This document shows, piece after piece, positions 51,051-60,124 of a stretch of 64,000 bases of DNA. Origin of the DNA: Cohnella herbarum (lineage in GTDB: Bacteria > Bacillota > Bacilli > Paenibacillales > Paenibacillaceae); assembly GCF_012849095.1 (NCBI RefSeq), contig NZ_CP051680.1, positions 4,991,501 through 5,055,500 of the forward strand, in the 5' to 3' direction. The notes under the pieces are model-generated. The model was not told where the DNA came from. It saw only the letters and a list, made by a program, of their open reading frames with translations, and made no database searches. Position numbers and translations under genes: made by a program. Each line of letters begins with the position of its first letter. Positions within the stretch are counted from its first letter, which is position 1.

Positions 51051-53663
51051 TTAATCTTGCGCGGGAATGGAGACAGAGATGACCAAGCCGTTATTCATCG
51101 TCGAGTCGAAATCTATGATTCCGCCCATGCTGCGCACCCGTTCCTTCATCCCGTAGATCCCTATACTCTGATAAGAATCCTTCACCTTCCTATAATCCAT
51201 GCCTATCCCGTTATCTTCATAACGCAAATGGACGCGATCCAACTGACTGGACAATTCGATACGTACTTCCGTAGCAAAGGAATGTTTCGTAGCATTCGCT
51301 AGCATCTCTTGAACGACCCGATAGAGGCCGATTAATTGATCTTCGCTTATCGCGTGAATGTAATGGGCAGCTTCGAACAGAATGGAATAGTTCGTACGCA
51401 ATTGGGTAAAGTCGAACAATGCTTCAAGGGAGGATACGAGCCCTTCTTCTTTTAACAAAGGCGGCCTTAGCTCATTGCATGTCAGTCGGATTTGATATAC
51501 GACATCAAGCAGACCCTGCGAGATCCGCCCTAATTGCTCCCTGATTTCTTCCGTTATGGAGTCGTCCGCCATTAGAAGATCAAGCTTGCGATACCAGATG
51601 ATTTGTTCTTGCAGCGCTGCATCGTGCAAGTCCTGGGACAGACGTTTTCTCTCGTTCTCGGTTAAGTTGAACAACAGTCTGAGAAGCCACGTCGGCGCGA
51701 CTTGCGGGATTGCGATCTGTTCCAACTCTCTGGATAAGTCCTCGATCATCAAGAAGTTATCGAATAGCACGCCGACATATCTAGCAATCGTTTGAAGCCA
51801 TACTCTTTGGGACGTTATTTGCAGGGTGGCCGGCTTATCGTGAATGCATAACAAATAGCTTCTGCCCCTGATTTCGCCGATCTTCAGATAACACCCCTCA
51901 GTTGTTTCGATGATTTCGCATAGCTTGTCCTCGTTGTGTTCCACCTCCGTTAAGCTGACTCGGTTAGTTTTCATGACTTCCCGTACTTCTCTCAACAAGC
52001 GCCGCTCCAGTTGGCTCACTTTCATGACGCCGAACAGATCATGGGAAAATCGATCCAAGCTCGCTTGCAAGCGATAATGTCTGAATTCGCTCTCTATTAA
52101 TGTACGCTGCGATTGTTTGGCGAGTGTAATATCTTCGAACATTAATTGGATGGAGGCGGCTTCCGGGTCATAGATAGCGGTCATGGAAATATCGATTACT
52201 CGTCCGTTCCGATGAAGGATTTGATACTCTCCGGGAGGCGAATATCCATTCTTCAGAGTAGCCGCTATCCGTTCTCTCACGTAATCATGATAGTCGGGAT
52301 GAACCCATTCCTTAACGACATCCGTTTCCCTCCTCATTCCGCACGACTCCGCTCCGACCATTTTCATCCCCGACGGATTGATATAAGTAATCTCATCTTC
52401 CTTGAAGATGGCGATCCCGACCGGAGATAGCTCCACCAATCTACGATATCGATCCTCGCTATGCCGATAACGCGCTTGGCTCTCGACAAGTTCCTTCTCG
52501 ATTTTCGCTTTTTCCGAGATGTCTCTTGCCACGAATACGATACGGTTGACTTCTCCATCATCGCCGAATACAGGGGTTCCCAAAGCTTCAAAATGGATAT
52601 AGGAGCCGTTAGCGTGGACGATGCGATACCTCATTAGCCGGTTGCTCTTCTGACGGATGATCTCCGACATATCGTTCCTCAACCGGTCTTGGTCTCCTGG
52701 ATGAATGTAATCAATCACGCTGGTGCCTGGAAAAGATTCCGAAATCCCCAATACCTTCGCGCAGGAAGGAGAGGCGAACAAAATGTTCGCGCGATTATCG
52801 ATCACCCCCATCATGTCCGTCATATTATCGGCAATCAGCCGGTACTGCTCTTCGCGATCGGCCAGCGCCTTCTCGATGCTCTTCTTGGAGGTAACGTCTT
52901 TGCAGATGACAAAGGCGCCCTCGACTTGGTTGTTCACTCGGATCGGCACCTTTTTCATTTCCCAATGGAACACGTCTCCGTTCTTATGCCGGGATGTCAT
53001 TTCGAATTGCTGGGAGCTGCCCTGCATAACCCTTTCGAAATATCCCTTCAAAAGCTGAATATTGTCCGCTCCGAAAACATCGTCGATCGAGAAATTCGCA
53101 TTCTCGCCTAGCAACCGTTCGCCTGTTATCCTCTCGGCCGTCGGGTTAATCGCGATCACGTTTCCGTCTAAATCCAATTCGCAAATAATGTCCGAATGAA
53201 ATTCGAATAGTGATTTGTATCGCTGCTCGCTTCTATGCAGCTCTTCCTCCATCGCTTTCCTTGAAGAAATATCGATAACGACGCCGTCGTAACGAGAAAC
53301 TTCTCCTCGCTCGTTTAGGACCGGCATGACCCTCGCTTGGATCCACCGTGCCTCTCCGCTCGCGTGCCGAATCCGGTATTCGCACTGATCGGGAACTCCC
53401 TGCCTGATCGTTAGCGACCATTCTAAAAAATGAGGAATATCCTCTTCGTGGACTAAGCTCTCCCATTCCTTAAATTTCGCGAACTTCTCCACCGGGTAAC
53501 CGGTAATTCTAGTCAAAGCTTCCGACGCGATCGTAATTTCAAGCGAGAATAGATCGTATGACCAAATAGCGACATCAATCATGTTTAACATTTTTTCCGA
53601 CAGGAGGTTTTTACGGATTAGCAACGCTTCTCTGGCTGTGTCTAAGCTGTCGTGTGCACTCAT
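51051..53663 (-). CDS. Soluble four-PAS sensor histidine kinase, NarL/ComP-like
   Basis: 870 residues without membrane segments. Four PAS/PAC units lie at about 20-135, 145-265, 270-395 and 405-525, a GAF-like region at about 540-650, then a HisKA_3 helix with the phospho-acceptor in RLSQDLHDAALQEQII and an ATPase domain with EMLANATKHS and DNGIGMD. The closing GIYGMKERVRSMGG is typical of NarL/ComP kinases. It is paired with the ComA-like regulator 36 bases downstream. Soluble PAS sensing suggests redox, oxygen or a metabolite rather than a peptide pheromone (inference). AGGAGAAG precedes the ATG. Confidence 0.93.
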   Translation of the reverse strand: MSAHDSLDTAREALLIRKNLLSEKMLNMIDVAIWSYDLFSLEITIASEALTRITGYPVEKFAKFKEWESLVHEEDIPHFLEWSLTIRQGVPDQCEYRIRHASGEARWIQARVMPVLNERGEVSRYDGVVIDISSRKAMEEELHRSEQRYKSLFEFHSDIICELDLDGNVIAINPTAERITGERLLGENANFSIDDVFGADNIQLLKGYFERVMQGSSQQFEMTSRHKNGDVFHWEMKKVPIRVNNQVEGAFVICKDVTSKKSIEKALADREEQYRLIADNMTDMMGVIDNRANILFASPSCAKVLGISESFPGTSVIDYIHPGDQDRLRNDMSEIIRQKSNRLMRYRIVHANGSYIHFEALGTPVFGDDGEVNRIVFVARDISEKAKIEKELVESQARYRHSEDRYRRLVELSPVGIAIFKEDEITYINPSGMKMVGAESCGMRRETDVVKEWVHPDYHDYVRERIAATLKNGYSPPGEYQILHRNGRVIDISMTAIYDPEAASIQLMFEDITLAKQSQRTLIESEFRHYRLQASLDRFSHDLFGVMKVSQLERRLLREVREVMKTNRVSLTEVEHNEDKLCEIIETTEGCYLKIGEIRGRSYLLCIHDKPATLQITSQRVWLQTIARYVGVLFDNFLMIEDLSRELEQIAIPQVAPTWLLRLLFNLTENERKRLSQDLHDAALQEQIIWYRKLDLLMADDSITEEIREQLGRISQGLLDVVYQIRLTCNELRPPLLKEEGLVSSLEALFDFTQLRTNYSILFEAAHYIHAISEDQLIGLYRVVQEMLANATKHSFATEVRIELSSQLDRVHLRYEDNGIGMDYRKVKDSYQSIGIYGMKERVRSMGGIIDFDSTMNNGLVISVSIPAQD

Positions 53664-53864
53664 GCTGCGGCCATCTTCTCCTTATGTTTAATTACGGTCT
53701 ATGTACTGTCCGGCTAAACATCGTCCCCTTTGATTAATTCAACTTAAAGTTCTGATTCCCTTCGCATTTCCGCGCTTGGTTATTAATGGAATATCCCGTC
53801 CGCTCTCCATGTTATAATTACATCATATGCGCAGGTCCCCCTCTAAACGAATGGAGGCTTCTCC

Positions 53865-54009
53865 TTGTTCCAGATCATGATCGTAGAAGACGACGAAAAA
53901 ATACGCTCGATCGTAGCGGACACGCTTCGCAAATGGCAGTTTAAAGTAACCGAAGTAACGGCGTTCGATCAAGTACTCGCCGAATTCGAGAAATCTCAGC
54001 CTCATCATG
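53865..54009 (+). pseudogene. Truncated response regulator, Bce type (5' end)
   Basis: TTG start (GGAGG seven bases upstream), then QIMIVEDDEKIRSIVADTLRKW and so on to KSQPH: the first 48 residues of an OmpR/BceR-type receiver domain. After about 54009 the reading frame continues for 39 codons of unrelated sequence on the antisense of other genes. The phospho-acceptor Asp, the rest of the receiver and the DNA-binding domain are missing. A TATAAT lies at 53813-53818, so it could still be transcribed. Confidence 0.8.
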
Positions 54010-54080
54010 GAGAACAGATAGATCGTATAGAGCCGGAAGTTGCGCCGGACATTTCTGACCGTGAGATCGAGCAGACTCAT
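54005..54080 (-). pseudogene. Truncated ABC permease, Bce type (5' end)
   Basis: MSLLDLTVRNVRRNFRLYTIY and LFSM: the first 25 or so residues of a BceB/FtsX-type permease. The frame then runs into sequence antisense to the truncated regulator. The start overlaps the ATPase stop (ATGA), as in intact bceAB operons. Confidence 0.8.
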
Positions 54081-54280
54081 CTCGCTTGTCCCCCCAAGAT
54101 GCTCTGGGTATCCAGAATGCGATCATAGAACGCCTTCTGGCTCTGCTCCCCGGCATAAAGTTCGTTCACGATGCCTCCGTCGCGGAGGAAAATGACCCGT
54201 TTGCAGTAGCTTGCCGCATAGATGTCGTGAGTCACCATCAAGATCGTCGTCCGGAACAGCTCGTTCAACCCCAGTTGCTA
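54077..54280 (-). pseudogene. Truncated ABC ATPase, Bce type (3' end)
   Basis: Only the last 60 or so residues remain: TTILMVTHDIYAASYCKRVIFLRDGGIV contains the switch-loop His (THD). The Walker A, Q-loop, signature and Walker B motifs are lost. The break lies near 54280, just left of the inverted-repeat element at 54295. Confidence 0.8.
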
Positions 54281-54294
54281 GCTCTTGACGAAAT

Positions 54295-54398
54295 TGCCTA
54301 AGCGACTGCTTTTTTACTTGTTACTAACAACAGCCGGAATTCCCGCATCCAACCATTGAAGTAACATGAAGTTGAGTGACGTTTTTGTCACTTAGGCA
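54295..54398. repeat. 104-base element with 12-base inverted ends
   Basis: TGCCTAAGCGAC at the left and GTCACTTAGGCA at the right are inverted copies with one mismatch. No reading frame lies between them. It resembles a small MITE-like element or an insertion sequence remnant. It adjoins the truncated ATPase gene. I cannot tell whether other copies exist. Confidence 0.4.
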
Positions 54399-54404
54399 GA
54401 GAAA

Positions 54405-54452
54405 AAGCCCGGCCTAGTCCTGAACTTCCGCTCAGGGGCCGAGCTCTTCTTT
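54405..54452 (-). terminator. Terminator after the thioredoxin-like gene
   Basis: GAGCTCGGCC...CTGA pairs with TCAG...GGCCGGGC-type sequence (imperfect), followed on the minus strand by TTTTTC. Confidence 0.72.
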
Positions 54453-54523
54453 ATTCGTTATTCCCCGTGCAGCTTGAGGCGCTAATCGCTTCCTGAACGA
54501 GTGCCAGCTTTTCGTCTCCCTAT

Positions 54524-55549
54524 TCAGGCTTTCCTTACCGCCTTCTTCATGCTTTCGTAACTGATCGCGCCGAGATAACGATCTTGTATCACGCCCGAAG
54601 GATCAATAATGTAGGTCGTCGGATAGGCGGTCACTTTGTATCGCTTCAGCACGTCGCCCTCTTCGTCCAACACGATCGGAAAGCTTAGAAGCTCCTTATT
54701 CGCGTATTGAGCGACGCGCTGCACGTCCCTCTCCTGGCTGGTCGCGTTAACGGATAGAATGATGACGTCTTGATCTTTGTATTGCCGATATAGTTTCTCT
54801 ACATGCGGCATCTCCGCTTGGCACACCCGGCACCAGGTCGCCCAGAAATTCAGCAGCACCGTCTTGCCGCGGTAGTCGGACAGCTTGACCGAATTGCCTT
54901 CAAGATCCGTCAGTTCGAATTCCGGAGCGAGTTGAGCCTTGCGTGCGCCGACTTCAGCTCCGCTTGCCGCCCGTTCTTCCGGCGAATTGGCCGCGCGCTC
55001 CGTCGAATCCAGCAGCGTATACAGAATCGCCGTGCCTACGAGCAGGATTACGAATGCCTGCGCCGCATATCGCGGAGAAGGGCTAAGCAGTAGAACCATT
55101 GCCGCTCCGGATAGCACGAATATCAAGTAAACGGCATTCCCGGCCGAATCGCTAAACACGATCTGGGCTAGCGTAACGGACATCGCCCAACCTGCACCCA
55201 TAACGGCGATAACAGCTGCCGTCTGCCTTGCTCCCAGTCGTCGGAAGTGGCGGAATCCCAGAAATGCGGCGACGATTAGCGATGCCAGCCACATCCCTTT
55301 CGCTCCTCCGCTGAAGAACGCCAAGGAAAGAGGTTGGGCGATCACGCTTGCCGGATCGAAGAGGAACAGGCTCCCCTTCCAGACGAGAATCCATAGGAAG
55401 ACGGCATTCCAAGCATCGGATACGATTCGTTCCCTATCCGGATGCCGTCGTTGCCGGTAATGTACCGCAAGCACGCCGACCATGCCCGCTACGATATAAA
55501 TCAGCAACTCGATATTGAGAACGAAAGTCCCTACCTGAATGTTCGGCAT
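54524..55549 (-). CDS. Membrane-anchored TlpA/ResA-like thioredoxin-fold protein
   Basis: 341 residues. Five or so membrane segments fill about 1-170. A thioredoxin-fold domain follows outside the membrane (about 195-340), with APEFELTDLEGNSVKLSDYRGKTVLLNFWATWCRVC: the active-site CxxC is WCRVC. TAYPTTYIIDPSGVI is the cis-Pro region. It probably reduces or reshuffles disulfides in secreted or heme proteins. I chose the ATG at 55549, with GGAG ten bases upstream; a frame seven residues longer lacks a site. It lies 26 bases after csaA in one operon. Confidence 0.88.
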   Translation of the reverse strand: MPNIQVGTFVLNIELLIYIVAGMVGVLAVHYRQRRHPDRERIVSDAWNAVFLWILVWKGSLFLFDPASVIAQPLSLAFFSGGAKGMWLASLIVAAFLGFRHFRRLGARQTAAVIAVMGAGWAMSVTLAQIVFSDSAGNAVYLIFVLSGAAMVLLLSPSPRYAAQAFVILLVGTAILYTLLDSTERAANSPEERAASGAEVGARKAQLAPEFELTDLEGNSVKLSDYRGKTVLLNFWATWCRVCQAEMPHVEKLYRQYKDQDVIILSVNATSQERDVQRVAQYANKELLSFPIVLDEEGDVLKRYKVTAYPTTYIIDPSGVIQDRYLGAISYESMKKAVRKA

Positions 55550-55575
55550 CGATTTGGAACTCCTCTTCATCGTGA

Positions 55576-55905
55576 TTATGCGATGGGCGTACCGTTCTCT
55601 ACCGGCTCATCCGGCCGAAGAAGCACAACGTCCCCTTCCTCAGGCACTGCGCCTAAGACGAGCGCTTCCGATTTAAAGCCCGCGATCCGCCGCGGAGGGA
55701 AATTCACGACCGCCGTTACCTGCTTGCCGATCAATTCTTCGGGCGAGTATCTTCTCGTAATCTGCGCCGAAGAAGCAAGAATGCCCAAAGGGCCGAAATC
55801 GATCTCGAGCTTAATCGCCGGTTTCCTTGCTTCCGGGAACGGTTCCGCCTTGACGACCGTCCCGATACGGATATCCAGCGCGTGGAAATCTTCGATCGTT
55901 GCCAT
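55576..55905 (-). CDS. csaA: CsaA-like tRNA-binding-domain chaperone
   Basis: 109 residues, the normal CsaA size. It is a homodimeric tRNA-binding (EMAP/OB-fold) domain: [56 protein letters not shown] and [11 protein letters not shown]. CsaA has been linked to protein export in Bacillus; the exact role is unclear. I chose the ATG at 55905, with AGGAG upstream; a frame 19 residues longer is not supported. Confidence 0.93.
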   Translation of the reverse strand: MATIEDFHALDIRIGTVVKAEPFPEARKPAIKLEIDFGPLGILASSAQITRRYSPEELIGKQVTAVVNFPPRRIAGFKSEALVLGAVPEEGDVVLLRPDEPVENGTPIA

Positions 55906-56048
55906 ATCCTTGATGTCTCCTATCGCGAATCTCGAAATTCGTAGAAATCGATCCGTTCGCATGTATAATGTAGTAAAGCCTATTAACGGACTTCAAGCCG
56001 AATCGACTTCGCCGTCTGATCGTTCAATGAAGAATGGAGAGATCTCTC

Positions 56049-56714
56049 TTGAAAAAAATCGGATTACCGGTACTCATTCTTCTTATGTCCGCGCTCTATA
56101 TCTTCGTCATTCCGAGCGATCCCGAAGGGGTTAAGATGTTGTTCAAGCTCATCCCCATGGCATTGATCATTCTCTATGCCTATCTTCAGCCTCCCGTCTC
56201 CGGCAAGCGTTATCACTGGACGATGCTAGCCGGATTGGCGTTCTGCATGATGGGGGACGGCTTGCTCGTATGGTTTATCGTAGGCCTGTCCGCGTTCCTC
56301 GTCGGACACCTGTTCTATATGACCGCGTTTTTCGGAAAATGGTCGTTCTCGAGGCTTCGCTTCGCAACGATCGTTCCGATTGCCGCATACGCTTCGTTCA
56401 TGGGTAACGAGCTTATCCAAGCGTTAATTCGCGACGACGAACAAGCGCTCATCGTACCCGTCATCCTATATGTCGCGGTCATTTCCTTGATGGCTTGGTC
56501 CGCGATCATGTCCGGCAACAAGCTCGCGATCGCGGGAAGTCTATTGTTCGTAATCTCCGACTCCGTCTTATCTTGGAACATGTTCGTATTCGATGTAAGC
56601 CACTCGGGAATCTGGATTATGACGACTTACTACGCCGCCCAATTCCTAATGGCTCGAAGCTTGGGAAGTAAGCCTGCGGAGATCGCTCCGTCATCTTCCG
56701 TTTCCTTAAGGTAA
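56049..56714 (+). CDS. YhhN/TMEM86 family membrane protein
   Basis: 221 residues from TTG, with about eight membrane segments. Family members include lysoplasmalogenase. Conserved acidic positions are seen in CMMGDGLLVW and FVISDSVLSWNMF. I prefer the TTG at 56049, with GGAGAG seven bases upstream; an ATG 15 bases earlier has no ribosome site. The last nine bases overlap the convergent aldo/keto reductase gene. Confidence 0.83.
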   Translation: MKKIGLPVLILLMSALYIFVIPSDPEGVKMLFKLIPMALIILYAYLQPPVSGKRYHWTMLAGLAFCMMGDGLLVWFIVGLSAFLVGHLFYMTAFFGKWSFSRLRFATIVPIAAYASFMGNELIQALIRDDEQALIVPVILYVAVISLMAWSAIMSGNKLAIAGSLLFVISDSVLSWNMFVFDVSHSGIWIMTTYYAAQFLMARSLGSKPAEIAPSSSVSLR

Positions 56715-57686
56715 CCGAAAAACCGCGAACGGCTTCCCGTTTCGGAACGGGTCGCTTATTGCGTTCAACGCAAACGTAACTTCGGAGTCTAGTTTAAGAT
56801 CTACGCTCCGCAAGTTATCATCCAATTGTTCCGTCCTCGTCGCGCCGACGATAACGGTCGACACCGCAGGCCGATCCATGAGCCACGCGATCGAGAGGGC
56901 GCTAGCAGAGACGCCTTGTTGTGCCGCAATCTGGCTCACTTGCTCCGCGAGCGCAAGATTTCCGTCCTCCAGGTACTTCCCGAAGTTAGGATCCGTGTTC
57001 GCTCTAGATCCGATCGGTTCCTTGCTCGTCGCGGTATATTTGCCGCTTAAGATCCCGCCCGCGAGCGGAAAATAAGGAATGATGCCGACTCCTTGGTCCA
57101 AGCATAACGGAATCATCTCATTCTCGGGCGTACGGTCGGCTAGCGAGTAGCTCGTTTGCATGGCGACGTATCGACTGAATCCCCTAAGCTCACTAATCCC
57201 CAGAGCCTTCATCATTTCCCATGCCGCATAGTTGGAAGCTCCGATGTAACGTACTTTTCCCGAGCTCACGAAATCATCCAACGCGCGCAAAGTCTCATCC
57301 AGCGGCGTATTCGGATCGAACGCATGAATCTGGTACAAGTCCACGTATTCCGTGTTCAGTCGCTTCAGACTTCCCTCCAGCTCCCGCTGAAGATGCGAGC
57401 GCGATGAACCTCGCTCGTTCGGCCCCGGCCCGCTTGCCAATCCGGCTTTCGTAGCCAATACCGCTTGGTGGCGCCTACCGGCTAATGCTACCCCGATGAT
57501 CCTCTCCGATTCGGTTCCCGCATAAATGTTCGCTGTATCGATGAAGTTAATCCCGTTGTCCATCGCGTGATGAACGATCCGAATGGACGCCTCTTGATCT
57601 GCCCGCTTCCCGAAAGCGTTCGTGCCTAGACCTAATAGGGATACTTCCAACCCGCTATTTCCAAGACGACGATATTTCACGTCCAT
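56706..57686 (-). CDS. Aldo/keto reductase
   Basis: 326 residues, NADPH-dependent barrel oxidoreductase. Catalytic and cofactor residues are in FIDTANIYAGTESERI (Asp/Tyr), VLATKAG (Lys), YQIHAFDP (His region), IGASNYAAW and STVIVGATRTEQLDDNL. It resembles the YhdN/IolS group, acting on unknown carbonyls. I chose the ATG at 57686 (MDVKYRRLGNS), with GGAAGGAGGG right before it; the longer frame runs back into rlmN. It lies 30 bases after rlmN. Confidence 0.94.
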   Translation of the reverse strand: MDVKYRRLGNSGLEVSLLGLGTNAFGKRADQEASIRIVHHAMDNGINFIDTANIYAGTESERIIGVALAGRRHQAVLATKAGLASGPGPNERGSSRSHLQRELEGSLKRLNTEYVDLYQIHAFDPNTPLDETLRALDDFVSSGKVRYIGASNYAAWEMMKALGISELRGFSRYVAMQTSYSLADRTPENEMIPLCLDQGVGIIPYFPLAGGILSGKYTATSKEPIGSRANTDPNFGKYLEDGNLALAEQVSQIAAQQGVSASALSIAWLMDRPAVSTVIVGATRTEQLDDNLRSVDLKLDSEVTFALNAISDPFRNGKPFAVFRLP

Positions 57687-57715
57687 CCCTCCTTCCAATC
57701 CAATCGAATTATTCG

Positions 57716-58783
57716 TCAGAGCGCCGCTTCCGCCTTGATTTGTTTGCTGCGCAATTGTCCGCAAGCGGCGTCGATATCCGCCCCATGCTCCAAGCGAACG
57801 CTGCAGCTAACCGATTGCTTCTTAAGCGTATCGTAGAATGCGCTGACCGTTGCCCGATCGGGTCTTTGATATTGACTATGTTCGTCTACCGGATTGTACG
57901 GAATCAAGTTAACGTTCACGAGCGGCCGTCTGTCTCCGATCAATTCGGCAAGCTCCAACGCATGCTCCCGCTGATCGTTGACATCCTTCAACATGATATA
58001 TTCGAACGTGATTCTCCGATTTGTTTTGTCTAAATAGTAGTCTATCGCCTTCAGAAGCTTCTCGATCGGGATCGCCTTATTGATCTTCATAATCCGCGTC
58101 CGAAGCTCATCGTTCGGCGCATGCAAGGAAACGGCCAAGTTGACCCTCAAATCCGCATCCGTAAAATCGTATATTTTGTCGGCCAACCCGCTCGTCGATA
58201 CGGTGATATGTCTAGCGGCAAGCGCCAGCCCCTTCTGGTCTTTGACGGTCAAGATGAAATTCACCAGATTCACGAAATTATCGAACGGTTCGCCGATTCC
58301 CATGACGACGATGTGGCTGACCAACTCGCCCTTATCCGCGGCATCCAGATGATGTTGAACCTGCATCAATTGCTCCACGATCTCTCCGCTGGATAAGTCG
58401 CGGCTCTTCTTAATCAACCCGCTCGCGCAGAAGCTGCAACCGATATTGCAACCCACTTGCGTCGTGACGCAGACGGATAGGCCGAACTTGTGCCGCATAA
58501 GCACCGTTTCGATCAAATTTCCGTCCTTCAACCTGAACAGAAACTTGATCGTTCCGTCCACCGATTCCTGCTTCAAGTGTTCGCTTAACGTGTGAATGAC
58601 GTAATGATCCGCAAGCAGTTGCACGCAATCCTTGTTCACGTCTACCATCGCGGAGAATTCTTTGACCCGCTTCCTATATAACCAGTCCCACACTTGAGAA
58701 GCCCGGGATTTCTTATGTCCTCTCTCCGCCAGCCAGCCCACCAACTGGTCGAACGTCAATCCGTATATCGATTCAGCATTCAT
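57716..58783 (-). CDS. rlmN: RlmN-type dual-specificity rRNA/tRNA adenine C2 methyltransferase
   Basis: 355 residues, radical SAM enzyme that methylates C2 of A2503 of 23S rRNA (and in some bacteria A37 of tRNA). The cluster motif is [11 protein letters not shown] (about 110-118); GIGEPFDNF and ITVSTSG follow, and the methyl-carrier Cys is in [11 protein letters not shown] near the end. Bacillus RlmN reads CASTLGGLKRNL after the cluster motif; here it is [12 protein letters not shown], a variant worth noting. It is closer to RlmN than to Cfr (MRHKFG, not MKYKAG, before the cluster). A second copy elsewhere is possible. Confidence 0.9.
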   Translation of the reverse strand: MNAESIYGLTFDQLVGWLAERGHKKSRASQVWDWLYRKRVKEFSAMVDVNKDCVQLLADHYVIHTLSEHLKQESVDGTIKFLFRLKDGNLIETVLMRHKFGLSVCVTTQVGCNIGCSFCASGLIKKSRDLSSGEIVEQLMQVQHHLDAADKGELVSHIVVMGIGEPFDNFVNLVNFILTVKDQKGLALAARHITVSTSGLADKIYDFTDADLRVNLAVSLHAPNDELRTRIMKINKAIPIEKLLKAIDYYLDKTNRRITFEYIMLKDVNDQREHALELAELIGDRRPLVNVNLIPYNPVDEHSQYQRPDRATVSAFYDTLKKQSVSCSVRLEHGADIDAACGQLRSKQIKAEAAL

Positions 58784-58922
58784 TCGTAACCCTCATTTCG
58801 ATAAATAGCCGGAGCTTGCATTCTTGTTCCTATTTTCCCAGAAACGACTTGGATTAACAAGGCGGGATCGGCGCTCGCAATCCGAAGAGTTCGATTTTCG
58901 CTGTTTCGTTCAACAATTACCA

Positions 58923-58983
58923 TTGACAGCCAGTCGCAACGGCCTTAAAATGTGCAATGTAGTGATCATGATAATCATTCTCA
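58923..58983 (+). promoter_or_regulatory. Fur-controlled promoter of the siderophore importer
   Basis: TTGACA (58923-58928), 17 bases, TAAAAT (58946-58951) form a near-consensus promoter. TGATAATCATTCTCA (58969-58983) matches 14 of 15 bases of the Bacillus Fur 7-1-7 box and covers the region just after the start site. Confidence 0.85.
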
Positions 58984-59072
58984 ATAAAGATAATACCGAG
59001 TGAAGGTTTTAAGCTACTTAGCTACATAATCAAATAGAAGAGCACTTAGATGCAAAAGGAGCAGACCATTCT

Positions 59073-60053
59073 ATGAAAAAAATCGTCATCCCGTTCGTTC
59101 TGATCTTCGTACTTATTTTGAGCGCCTGCGGCAGTAACAAAGCCAATAACGAAAGCAGCCCAGCCCCATCTGAGCAACCAAGCGCAAGCGCCTCCTCCCC
59201 GGCACCAAGCGAATCCGCCTCCCCGCCCGCTCATACGGCAACGGGAACGATCGTCTACGAATCCGAGAGCGGCCCAGTAGAAGTCCCCGCCAATCCTCAA
59301 CGAGTAATCGTGCTTTCCTCTTACGCCGGGAACGTTATGGCGCTTAACGTACCGTTGGTTGGCGTAGACGATTGGTCCAAGATGAATCCTAAATTCGAAG
59401 AAAAGCTGAAAGACGTTCAAGCCGTGACGGACGAAAACTTGGAGAAAGTCATCGAGTTGGAGCCTGATCTGATCATCGGTCTATCCACGATTAAGAACGT
59501 CGATAAATTAAAGCAAATCGCGCCGACGGTCACCTTCACTTACGGTAAGGTCGACTACCTGACTCAACACTTGGAAATCGGCAAACTGTTGAACAAGGAA
59601 CAAGAAGCCCAAGCATGGGTCGACGACTTCAAAGCTCGGGCTCAGAAGGCAGGCGAAGACATTAAAGCGAAGATTGGCCCGGATAAAACGATCTCCGTCA
59701 TCGAGAGCTTTGACAAACAGCTTTACGTCTTCGGCGACAATTGGGGCCGCGGTACGGAAATCCTCTACCAGGAAATGAAGCTCGCCATGCCCGAGAAGGT
59801 CAAAGAGATGGCGCTGAAAGACGGCTACTACGCCTTGTCGGCCGAAGTTCTTCCCGAATTTTCCGGCGACTACGTCATCTTCAGCAAAAACCCGGATGCG
59901 GACAACACGTTCCAAAATACGGAAACGTACAAAAACATTCCCGCGGTTAAAGCAAACCATGTGTACGAGGTTAACGCGAAGGAATTTTACTTTAACGATC
60001 CGTTGACGCTAGACTACCAGTTAGAGTTCTTTATCCAGAATTTGCTTGGCTAA
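59073..60053 (+). CDS. Iron-siderophore ABC transporter binding lipoprotein
   Basis: 326 residues of the FhuD/FecB/FepB family. The lipobox is LSAC (Cys at about residue 19), followed by a 40-residue Ser/Pro/Ala-rich linker. The binding domain has VPANPQRVIVLSSYAGNVMALNVPLVGV and EPDLIIGL, with the closing LDYQLEFFIQNLLG. AAGGAG lies before the ATG. It is under a Fur-type promoter and followed by two permeases. No ATPase is adjacent, so a shared FhuC/FecE-type ATPase is needed. Hydroxamate or catecholate preference cannot be told. Confidence 0.93.
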   Translation: MKKIVIPFVLIFVLILSACGSNKANNESSPAPSEQPSASASSPAPSESASPPAHTATGTIVYESESGPVEVPANPQRVIVLSSYAGNVMALNVPLVGVDDWSKMNPKFEEKLKDVQAVTDENLEKVIELEPDLIIGLSTIKNVDKLKQIAPTVTFTYGKVDYLTQHLEIGKLLNKEQEAQAWVDDFKARAQKAGEDIKAKIGPDKTISVIESFDKQLYVFGDNWGRGTEILYQEMKLAMPEKVKEMALKDGYYALSAEVLPEFSGDYVIFSKNPDADNTFQNTETYKNIPAVKANHVYEVNAKEFYFNDPLTLDYQLEFFIQNLLG

Positions 60054-60064
60054 GCGGTTCCGAA

Positions 60065-60093
60065 GGAGGAGTTCTTGATTAAAGAATTCCTCC
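60065..60093 (+). terminator. Attenuator-like hairpin
   Basis: GGAGGAGTTCTT pairs with AAGAATTCCTCC (one G-T) five bases apart, followed by CTTATTCTT. It probably lets more binding protein than permease be made. Confidence 0.72.
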
Positions 60094-60124
60094 CTTATTC
60101 TTATGAAGAAGAGATGAGAGAACA

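Noticed and set aside
53865..54128. An 87-residue plus-strand protein
   Set aside because: Only the first 48 residues resemble a receiver domain; the rest is antisense to permease and ATPase fragments. Treated as a truncated gene.
54295..54398. A complete insertion sequence
   Set aside because: At 104 bases there is no room for a transposase, and no target duplication was recognised.
57716..58783. Cfr/Clb-type antibiotic-resistance methyltransferase
   Set aside because: Residues around the cluster motif ([16 protein letters not shown]) follow RlmN, not Cfr (NMKYKAGWESF, CISSQCGC).
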